A DNA stretch of 6,033 nucleotides, taken from contig JAUVZH010000183.1 of assembly GCA_030602675.1 (NCBI GenBank), forward strand, positions 1 to 6,033. The letters are read 5' to 3'. The position numbers and the translations under genes were made by a program. Below, one piece after another: positions 1-5,197 of this stretch. The number at the start of each line of letters is the position of its first letter. Position 1 is the first letter of the stretch. Source of the DNA: Candidatus Heimdallarchaeota archaeon. GTDB taxonomy: Archaea > Asgardarchaeota > Heimdallarchaeia > JABLTI01. The notes below the pieces were generated by a model that worked only from the letters and a program-made list of their open reading frames with translations, made no database searches and was not told the origin of the DNA.

Positions 1-1
1 G

Positions 2-127
2 TTGTCTTATATTAAAGACATTCTCTTAGCTGATAATCCTGAAATTACTGTAGATATAGTTTCAGAAAGGTTAGATATCCCAACTGAGACTGCTAAACTT
101 CTTTTAAATGATTGCAAAACTCATTGA
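2..127 (+). CDS. C-terminal end of an unidentified protein, helix-turn-helix-like (partial)
   Basis: An open frame enters from the left edge and ends at a TGA at 125-127, giving 41 visible residues. The segment around ITVDIVSERLDIPTETAKLL has the spacing of a helix-turn-helix or winged-helix unit: a short helix, a turn at 'LDIP', then a second amphipathic helix. This is a pattern impression only, since the family cannot be named from so short a piece. The first visible codon is TTG, but nothing upstream is available to judge it as a start, so I treat the gene as truncated by the window. It is the only plus-strand gene here and converges on the zinc-ribbon gene with 21 nt between the two stop codons. 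Confidence 0.45.
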   Translation: MSYIKDILLADNPEITVDIVSERLDIPTETAKLLLNDCKTH

Positions 128-139
128 AAAGAACAATGA
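121..139. terminator. Small inverted repeat between convergent genes
   Basis: TCATTG (121-126) and CAATGA (134-139) form a perfect 6-bp stem with a 7-nt loop. It overlaps the stop codon of the plus-strand gene and lies just past the end of the facing zinc-ribbon gene. No strong T-run follows on either strand, so termination for one or both genes is only a possibility. Confidence 0.25.
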
Positions 140-148
140 AGATTAGAA

Positions 149-442
149 TTATTTTACATCCTTAAGAATTGAATCAACTTCATCTGTTTTATCCTCTAAC
201 ACCCATTCATCTGGGATGAAAATTGCTGCAGATGAAGTAATACGTACTGCTTCCTTTACATCGATATCTAGTTTTTGAAGATCAATTTCACCAGTCATTT
301 CAGAAGGTCTAAATATCCCACACTCAGGACAGTACCATCCTGATTTTACATCTTCAGGTCTTGGTTTTTCATCATCAGTTAATTTCGCAACAACAAAGTT
401 CATTGGGCGTTCACATTCAGGACAAGGAGGGTATTCAACCAT
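149..442 (-). CDS. Small zinc-ribbon protein with two CPEC knuckles
   Basis: Hypothetical protein of 97 residues. Two Cys-Pro-Glu-Cys knuckles (C7/C10 and C38/C41) are 27 residues apart, the layout of a four-cysteine zinc ribbon. The C-terminal half (about 50-97) is acidic, has no cysteines and looks like a small separate segment ending in a helix. The specific role is unknown. Zinc ribbons of this type occur in nucleic-acid-binding and protein-binding proteins, and nothing here decides between them. Three in-frame ATGs lie at 451, 448 and 442. I prefer 442 because TAGGTAAT sits 7 nt before it, the same spacing as in the upstream gene; starting at 451 would add three residues. It lies 57 nt downstream of the TPR-like gene on the same strand with no hairpin between them, so co-transcription is likely. 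Confidence 0.7.
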   Translation of the reverse strand: MVEYPPCPECERPMNFVVAKLTDDEKPRPEDVKSGWYCPECGIFRPSEMTGEIDLQKLDIDVKEAVRITSSAAIFIPDEWVLEDKTDEVDSILKDVK

Positions 443-499
443 TTTCATCATTACCTAATTCTTTTTCTTTCCTTTTAAAATTCTCTTTATGAACATAAC

Positions 500-1747
500 T
501 TAATCTAAAACAGTCCTACACATTCCAATATAACCCTTTGCTTCAGCAACTGATTTTTGAAGTAACTTAAGAAGATTGTTTTCTTTTGCTTTTTCTGCTT
601 CTTTTAATCCTTTTTGAAATGCATCATTTGCTAGATTAAAGAAATCTAATGCTTCAGTGTATTTTTCATTATCTAGATTAAAAATCCCTTGTGATTGATA
701 AAAATGACCGTGGTAGTATTGCATCTGGGCACTCCATCTTACAGCTATAAGCTCATCAACATCTCTTTTTGGATACATCTCAACAGCTTTTTTCATGGTA
801 TTAAAAGCAAGCTCGAATTTTCTTGTTGCACTCTTTGCATCATTTTTATTTTTCAGTAATTCATTTGCGTTTGATTCATACATACTAGCCATTAACATAT
901 GTGAATAGGCCATTAGTAGTGTTGAATCCTTTGGCTCTGATGATAATTTACTTGCACGGGCATAAAGCTTGGAAGCTAATTTGCATTTCTCACCACTCTC
1001 AATAAATTTCCCTTCATTAGACAAACGATAAGCTATTGTCCAGATTTTTGCTGCTTTTTCTTTTACTAAAAAGTTCAACGTTGTTTTTATAGTACTATTT
1101 TGTTCACTTACCCAGATACCATAAGACGGATTATAGTATGATGCAGTAACAAATAATCTATAGGCGTCTAAATGCTTTCTCTTTGCTAACCGAATATCCT
1201 TTTCAGTTACTGCTTTTTGGCCTTCCAACCTACTAACAAGTCCTTGTACAAAATTGGTTCTTGCTTTAGCATTATAGATTGGAAGTGGTTTCTTGGTCTT
1301 TTCCACTATTTCTACTTCGAGAGTGTATGAATTAATCGCTTCAATTAAATTAGCAATTTGATCAGCAAGTTTTGTTCCTTTCTTAAGTGCTTGACATTCA
1401 AATAATCTGCCTTTTGCGAACAGATCGAGTCTCTCAGCCTCTTGTTGAAACGCTATTGTAAAACCAGTGCTCATTCTTTGAAATCTAGTGATCATTTTGT
1501 TCCCTTCACCGTACTCATTTGCAGCATTATTATAATCGCCTGCACGATATTTTTTTTCTGCGCCAATTATAGCAAAAATCCCTTGGTATAAGTACAAGTA
1601 AATTTTAGCTACCGATTCACCAGCTTCGTCCTTTGCTTTAAATGTCTTAATGGTAGAATCAATTCTTGTCATAGCATCTTGTAAATTAGTCCTAAATTCA
1701 TCGAATGAAAATATAGAATAATTCACATCCATAGCATTAGAAATCAA
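500..1747 (-). CDS. TPR-like helical-repeat protein, function unknown
   Basis: About 415 residues, almost entirely predicted helix, with no signal peptide or membrane segment, so probably cytoplasmic. Segments resembling tetratricopeptide repeats are visible: residues about 63-86 (AEKKYRAGDYNNAANEYGEG) and about 347-381, with the helix-turn-helix core NEKYTEALDFFNLAND. Between them lie further paired helices rich in Ala, Tyr and Lys. Such folds are scaffolds for protein-protein contacts; no catalytic motif is seen and the partner is unknown. Start choice: the frame is open back to a TTG at 1768, but a near-perfect Shine-Dalgarno, AAGGTGAT, lies inside that extension, 7 nt before another TTG at 1747. 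I take 1747. The first in-frame ATG, at 1732, is 22 nt from the Shine-Dalgarno, which is too far. The zinc-ribbon gene follows on the same strand and may share the transcript. Confidence 0.8.
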   Translation of the reverse strand: MISNAMDVNYSIFSFDEFRTNLQDAMTRIDSTIKTFKAKDEAGESVAKIYLYLYQGIFAIIGAEKKYRAGDYNNAANEYGEGNKMITRFQRMSTGFTIAFQQEAERLDLFAKGRLFECQALKKGTKLADQIANLIEAINSYTLEVEIVEKTKKPLPIYNAKARTNFVQGLVSRLEGQKAVTEKDIRLAKRKHLDAYRLFVTASYYNPSYGIWVSEQNSTIKTTLNFLVKEKAAKIWTIAYRLSNEGKFIESGEKCKLASKLYARASKLSSEPKDSTLLMAYSHMLMASMYESNANELLKNKNDAKSATRKFELAFNTMKKAVEMYPKRDVDELIAVRWSAQMQYYHGHFYQSQGIFNLDNEKYTEALDFFNLANDAFQKGLKEAEKAKENNLLKLLQKSVAEAKGYIGMCRTVLD

Positions 1748-1754
1748 ACTATTA

Positions 1755-1762
1755 ATCACCTT
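1755..1762 (-). promoter_or_regulatory. Shine-Dalgarno deciding a TTG start for the TPR-like gene
   Basis: AAGGTGAT matches the complement of the 16S rRNA 3' end over eight bases and lies 7 nt before TTG at 1747. It falls inside the longer reading frame that begins at 1768, which argues against that upstream start. Confidence 0.6.
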
Positions 1763-1848
1763 GAGCAATATAAAATATGTAATATTGTAACTTAAGAAAC
1801 CTTTGTTTATGATATGATATTTTCTTACTCAAAAATAAAGAAAAGAAA

Positions 1849-1888
1849 TTTGAAAATTAGTGAAAATTTATACAGACTAATTTTCAAA
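1849..1888 (-). repeat. Perfect 13-bp inverted repeat after the MetAP2 gene; possible terminator or operator
   Basis: TTTGAAAATTAGT (1849-1861) and ACTAATTTTCAAA (1876-1888) are exact reverse complements around a 14-nt loop. On the minus strand the hairpin begins 13 nt after the MetAP2 stop and is followed by a T-rich stretch (1830-1848), which suits termination of MetAP2. The loop also holds the putative TATA box of the next gene, so the arms could instead bind a dimeric regulator. Sequence alone does not choose between these. Confidence 0.6.
1863..1872 (-). promoter_or_regulatory. Candidate TATA box of the TPR-like gene
   Basis: TATAAATTTT on the minus strand matches an archaeal TATA box. 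Transcription would start near 1840-1845, leaving a leader of roughly 95 nt before the TTG start. The box lies in the loop of a perfect 13-bp inverted repeat. It is also close to the MetAP2 stop codon, so it could simply be AT-rich 3' sequence. Confidence 0.35.
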
Positions 1889-1901
1889 GCAACAACTATT
1901 A

Positions 1902-3104
1902 CTATTGATTTGGTTGAGTTGTGACCACTCTACTATTTCCAGTTAAGTATACCGTATGTTCTGATTGTGAAATTATTGAATCTTTTATATCACTAAGAAC
2001 CGGATATCGTTTTATTTGAGCTTTATCGGCTAAGTATTTCAAAGCAACTTTTGTTGATGGTATTGGTAACTCTTTAGCAATCCATCGTGTCGTGAAAGGG
2101 AAATACCTATAATTTGCAAGTATAACCTTCCTTGCTCTTTTAGCAGATTCAAGACGTAGTGGAATATGGAGAGGATTTAACTGGAAAATATAACATTTAA
2201 TATCTCCTCTAATCAATCTACCAGTTCCAGACGTAGCAAAAGTTTCAATTGCAAAGGCTTGACCTTCTTCTAATTTTATTGCTTTAGTTCCTTTAACGTT
2301 TGGAATGGTTAATGGTCCATGAAGAAGATTTTGATCTAATTGGTGACCACTTAGCTCTCTTATTGGTCTATAACCATATGAACGAATAATATCTTCAATT
2401 TCTGTGCCAATTCTATCTGTGGTCATACCAGGACGAATTAAATCAATGGCAGCTTTTGTAGCTTCTTCCGAAGCTTTAATGATATCTTTATGATCCTTAC
2501 CAAAAGAAACAGTAAAAGCTGTATCTGCAACATAACCATCTACATGAACACCACAATCAACCTTCACAATATCTCCTTTTTGAATTACTAATTCATCTTC
2601 TGGTTGGGCTGAATAATGTGCTGCTACATTATTGATAGATATGTTCAGTGGAAACGCCCAAAGCCCACCTAATTCTTTTATCTTTGATTCACCTGCTTCA
2701 CATACTTCTAGAACTGAAGCACCAACCTTGACTTTTCTTCTTAAGAGTTCCTTAACTTTTATAGCAATTTCTCCAGCCTTTAGATAGAAATCAAGTGGAC
2801 CTTCAACTTTAGCTGCTTTTGCAGTGGCTTTCTTCTTTACAACTTTCTTAGGTATGGTTTTCTTCACGGTAGTAGTTTTCTTAGTAGTTTTTGCTGGTGC
2901 TTTCTTAGTAGTTGCTGGTTTCTTTGTTAGTGCTTTCTTTGTTGTAGTTTTTTTAGTGGTTGTTCGCTTCTTTGTTGTTGTAGCAGTTTTCTTAGTAGAA
3001 GATTTCTTTGCAGCTGGTTTCTTTTTTGCAGTAGATGTTGCTTTTTTGGCAGGACTAGCCTTCTTCTTTGTGCTAGTTTTTGTTGGTTTTTTTTGTTTTG
3101 ACAT
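1902..3104 (-). CDS. map: Type II methionine aminopeptidase with long lysine-rich N-terminal tail
   Basis: Removes the initiator methionine from new proteins as they leave the ribosome. About 400 residues; archaeal enzymes of this type are usually near 300, and the excess is the tail. Residues 2-99 hold 38 lysines, mostly as KK pairs separated by Thr, Ala or Pro, with no acidic residue. The catalytic 'pita-bread' domain runs from about 102 to the end. The five expected metal ligands are present: D183 (VDCGVHVDG), D194 (ADTAFT), H254 (LSGHQL), E287 (IETFAT) and E382 (SEHT). The substrate-side histidines H163 (AAHY) and H262 (LLHG) are also present. The insert between the H254 and E287 regions and the overall order are those of MetAP2. 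One departure is IETFAT where the family usually has IEPFAT. An in-frame ATG at 3122 would add six residues, but AGGAG lies 8 nt before 3104 and the TATA box places the transcript start near 3120, so 3104 is preferred. Confidence 0.93.
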   Translation of the reverse strand: MSKQKKPTKTSTKKKASPAKKATSTAKKKPAAKKSSTKKTATTTKKRTTTKKTTTKKALTKKPATTKKAPAKTTKKTTTVKKTIPKKVVKKKATAKAAKVEGPLDFYLKAGEIAIKVKELLRRKVKVGASVLEVCEAGESKIKELGGLWAFPLNISINNVAAHYSAQPEDELVIQKGDIVKVDCGVHVDGYVADTAFTVSFGKDHKDIIKASEEATKAAIDLIRPGMTTDRIGTEIEDIIRSYGYRPIRELSGHQLDQNLLHGPLTIPNVKGTKAIKLEEGQAFAIETFATSGTGRLIRGDIKCYIFQLNPLHIPLRLESAKRARKVILANYRYFPFTTRWIAKELPIPSTKVALKYLADKAQIKRYPVLSDIKDSIISQSEHTVYLTGNSRVVTTQPNQ

Positions 3105-3112
3105 TACTAATG

Positions 3113-3117
3113 CTCCT
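3113..3117 (-). promoter_or_regulatory. Shine-Dalgarno of the MetAP2 gene
   Basis: AGGAG lies 8 nt before ATG at 3104 and inside the six-codon extension from the ATG at 3122. It supports the shorter start, which places the lysine tail at the very N-terminus. Confidence 0.6.
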
Positions 3118-3141
3118 ATCACTAAATAGAATAAAAATCAT

Positions 3142-3151
3142 CTTTTATTAA
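3142..3151 (-). promoter_or_regulatory. Candidate TATA box of the MetAP2 gene
   Basis: TTAATAAAAG on the minus strand is preceded by a purine-rich stretch (GGGAAGAA) that could serve as a BRE element. A start site about 25 nt downstream, near 3120, would leave a leader of about 16 nt, just enough for the AGGAG ribosome site. The geometry is coherent, but the match is by eye. Confidence 0.4.
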
Positions 3152-3192
3152 TTCTTCCCGAATCTTCTTGTTACGAAATAAAAAGTTTCTTT

Positions 3193-3213
3193 GATTTTTG
3201 AAAAACAAAAATC
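3193..3213. repeat. 8-bp inverted repeat between the surface-protein and MetAP2 genes
   Basis: GATTTTTG (3193-3200) and CAAAAATC (3206-3213) are exact reverse complements around a loop of five A (five T on the minus strand). It lies downstream of the surface-protein terminator and about 45 nt upstream of the MetAP2 TATA box. It could be a back-up terminator or a regulatory site. It is AT-only apart from two G-C pairs, so some chance of coincidence remains. Confidence 0.35.
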
Positions 3214-3228
3214 TCACAATGAATAGGT

Positions 3229-3270
3229 AAAAAATAAAAAAAAAGAAAAAGTGTAAGGAACAGAGTTCCT
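3229..3270 (-). terminator. Hairpin plus T-tract terminator of the surface-protein gene
   Basis: On the minus strand, AGGAAC and GTTCCT pair around a 3-nt loop (3256-3270). The stem could be lengthened by AAAGT/ACTTT pairing across a small internal loop. It is followed by a run made almost only of T (3229-3250). The stem starts 4 nt after the stop codon at 3275-3277. This is the clearest terminator in the window and should end the surface-protein message before the MetAP2 promoter. Confidence 0.65.
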
Positions 3271-3274
3271 AACT

Positions 3275-4915
3275 TTATTTCTTGAATTTCTTGTATATTA
3301 TGAAACTTGCACCAGCAAGTCCGAAGATACCTAATATGATGCCAAATCCAGGTGTTTTAGCGGTTGTATATTCTCCAAGAATGAACCAGTAATAATCTGA
3401 TGTTATCTTGTTATTAGCTCCGTCAAATACTTGTACGAAGTATGTGTAGTTATTCGTTGCGTTGCTATCATATGCACCAGTTAATGTGATGTTTCCATCG
3501 TAAGTTGTTCCTCCAGATGAGAATTGTATCATTTGGACTTGTTTAGCAATGTCATCATCTTTATAGTAGTACAATAGAACTGAAAGGTCATCTACTTGAG
3601 TATAGTCATCCTTAACACCAACTGTTACTGTAACAAAATCAGTGTCATTATCTACACCAGTTGGATATCTTTCACTTAGATCGACTATACCAATAATTTG
3701 TGGTGCTAAAATGTCTTGGATAGAAAGGTTTTGATATTGAATGAATGGTGCTTCATATTTTGGAGCGAATGTAACATTTATTGTTTGATCTCCTAGAGGC
3801 ATCTCATATTCATTGAATTGGTATAGTAGGCTCCAGTCTCCTGAGATCAAGTTAACGTCAGCTTGATACCATGTTCCTTCTAATTCGAGGTTGATAAGTA
3901 ATTCAGATGCTAGGTAATCGTCAAATGCAGTACCAGCAACTAAGAGTGATTCGGTAACTGGATTAGTGATTGTATCCCAGGTAAATACTGCGGTCTCGTC
4001 GTTGTCTCCTGATAGAACGTAGCATTCAACATCAATCAACATGTCTAAACCATCATCAGCATCAGCTGATCCAACACAGAATGACCATCCTGTTAAGGTG
4101 GTGAAGTCAAATACTATATCATCAGTTTCGCCAGTGTCTAATAATCTACCGAATTCTATTATATGCATGTCATTGCCTGATACGTTATATGTATGAGCAA
4201 AAGCAACATCTGTTTGACTACCAGTTGGAGGAGATTGATCCCACCAGCCATCGTATACGGTAGCATTTGCAACAGCTGCATGATTAGCTATCGCCACTGA
4301 AAAGTTATCCGTTTCCGGTTGTAACCAACCTTTTAACTCAGCAGCAAGATCTATGTTTCGGATGAATGGAGTATCACCACTATCAGCGACACCTTTTTTA
4401 TCCATTTCATAAGCATAAGTAGCATCACCTCTTATGGAGTCTGCCCAGACCCAATAGTCTGAATCGGTTCCATCAGAGAAACCAACTGTTAGCATGTCAT
4501 CCGCACCATCTAGTTGTTCCCAGACAGCATGAGTGACGTTATCATCCATATTACCAGTTTTATTCCAGTAACTGAGGGTATTATCATCATCTGTTGAATC
4601 AACCCATTGAACTGCAACATAAACATGAGTTCCTGTGAAGCACAGATATGTGTCAACACCGTTGAAATTGTAATGTGGAGTACCAGCCCAGTCAGCAAGA
4701 TCACCATCTAATACTTTTGCTGCACCAGTTGTATTGTCATACATCCAAATACCTTTGGTACCCCATTCGGTTGCATCAGCTTTTGGATCTAATAACTCGG
4801 TGTCAGAAATAGTAGTTGAGTGACCTGATGTTGGTCCATAAGTTATAGCAACAGCAAATACACTAGAAAACATAGCTAGTAACATTACTGCAGCTAAAAT
4901 TTTACTCTTCTTCAT
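3275..4915 (-). CDS. Secreted surface protein with haem-binding-like beta domain, Ig-like domain and PGF-CTERM-type anchor
   Basis: A 546-residue envelope protein. Residues 1-23 are a Sec signal peptide: KK start, hydrophobic core, likely cleavage after A21 or A23. Residues about 50-320 are acidic, rich in Trp, Tyr and Asp, and resemble the beta-sandwich of the ethylbenzene-dehydrogenase-gamma/DOMON-like haem-binding families: 'DGDLADWAG' (70-78), 'VYVAVQWVDSTDD' (98-110), then W117 and 'DDMLTVGF' (139-146). Residues about 402-511 look like an Ig-like domain of archaeal surface proteins. The C-terminus has the three parts of an archaeosortase signal: PGF at 522-524, a hydrophobic segment (about 525-541) and a basic KKFKK tail. 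Twelve N-x-S/T sequons suggest heavy glycosylation. The haem assignment is a resemblance only: I cannot place axial ligands, and a carbohydrate-binding sandwich is an alternative. AGGAAGAT lies 9 nt before the ATG. The gene has its own terminator and probably its own promoter. Confidence 0.85.
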   Translation of the reverse strand: MKKSKILAAVMLLAMFSSVFAVAITYGPTSGHSTTISDTELLDPKADATEWGTKGIWMYDNTTGAAKVLDGDLADWAGTPHYNFNGVDTYLCFTGTHVYVAVQWVDSTDDDNTLSYWNKTGNMDDNVTHAVWEQLDGADDMLTVGFSDGTDSDYWVWADSIRGDATYAYEMDKKGVADSGDTPFIRNIDLAAELKGWLQPETDNFSVAIANHAAVANATVYDGWWDQSPPTGSQTDVAFAHTYNVSGNDMHIIEFGRLLDTGETDDIVFDFTTLTGWSFCVGSADADDGLDMLIDVECYVLSGDNDETAVFTWDTITNPVTESLLVAGTAFDDYLASELLINLELEGTWYQADVNLISGDWSLLYQFNEYEMPLGDQTINVTFAPKYEAPFIQYQNLSIQDILAPQIIGIVDLSERYPTGVDNDTDFVTVTVGVKDDYTQVDDLSVLLYYYKDDDIAKQVQMIQFSSGGTTYDGNITLTGAYDSNATNNYTYFVQVFDGANNKITSDYYWFILGEYTTAKTPGFGIILGIFGLAGASFIIYKKFKK

Positions 4916-4946
4916 AATTCGAACATCTTCCTATTTTTTTATTTTA

Positions 4947-4968
4947 GGCTAAATCTTTGCTCCTAGCC
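4947..4968 (-). other. Weak hairpin in the surface-protein leader
   Basis: GGCTA and TAGCC pair around a 12-nt loop in the presumed 5' untranslated region, about 30 nt before the start codon. This is a short G-C-containing stem in an otherwise AT-rich stretch. A regulatory role is possible but not supported by any known motif. Confidence 0.15.
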
Positions 4969-5011
4969 GTAGCTTGGAACATAAGAGTTGTAATTTTATT
5001 TTGAATAAGAG

Positions 5012-5020
5012 AATATATAC
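5012..5020 (-). promoter_or_regulatory. Candidate TATA box of the surface-protein gene
   Basis: GTATATATT on the minus strand, preceded by CCAAAAA, is the best TATA match in this intergenic stretch. It implies a start near 4990 and a leader of about 75 nt. A second AT-rich candidate (TAAAATAAAA, 4938-4947) close to the gene would give a nearly leaderless message, but that would make the AGGAAGAT ribosome site useless, so the distal box is preferred. Confidence 0.35.
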
Positions 5021-5113
5021 TTTTTGGAAGCATTAAAGAGTTGTTTATACTTTAAATGATTTGTTTATTATTTTAGTAAATAGTTTAATTAATGCACAGT
5101 TTTACCAAGCAAA

Positions 5114-5124
5114 TGAACTGTTCA
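5114..5124. repeat. Short palindrome TGAACTGTTCA
   Basis: An 11-bp site with 5-bp arms around one central base lies upstream of the surface-protein promoter. The half-site TGTTCAG occurs again at 5175-5181. Spaced half-sites can be operator-like, but this is weak evidence in AT-rich DNA. Confidence 0.2.
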
Positions 5125-5165
5125 GCAAAAACTGAAATATTCATGAAAAATTAACTTTAATTATG

Positions 5166-5197
5166 AAAAATAATTGTTCAGAAATTCCTAAACAATT
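5166..5197 (-). terminator. Hairpin terminator overlapping the mutL stop codon
   Basis: AATTGTT (5172-5178) and AACAATT (5191-5197) are exact reverse complements. After one mismatch the stem continues with an AG/CT pair, closing on a 6-nt loop. On the minus strand five T follow (5166-5170). The stem includes the last codons of mutL and its TAG stop (5188-5190), so the gene end and transcript end appear to be merged. Confidence 0.5.

Noticed and set aside
3105..3122. Upstream ATG adding six residues to MetAP2
   Set aside because: The Shine-Dalgarno AGGAG lies inside this extension at good spacing from 3104, and the predicted transcript start falls at about the same place as the upstream ATG.
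2824..3129. Plus-strand open frame of 101 codons encoding a very hydrophobic Phe/Val-rich peptide
   Set aside because: It is the exact antisense of the lysine-rich MetAP2 tail; AAGAAA codons read backwards give Phe/Leu/Val. The composition is an artefact, not a membrane protein.
4510..4707. Minus-strand open frame of 65 codons in another frame of the surface-protein gene
   Set aside because: It lies wholly inside a well-supported gene with signal peptide and sorting signal, and has no ribosome site or recognisable domain.
4913..4926. Four-codon upstream reading frame whose TGA overlaps the surface-protein ATG
   Set aside because: It is too short to judge, its ATG forms part of the putative ribosome site AGGAAGATG, and it has no ribosome site of its own; most likely coincidence.
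5085..5092. TTAATTAA palindrome in the mutL to surface-protein gap
   Set aside because: An 8-bp AT-only palindrome is expected often by chance in DNA this AT-rich.
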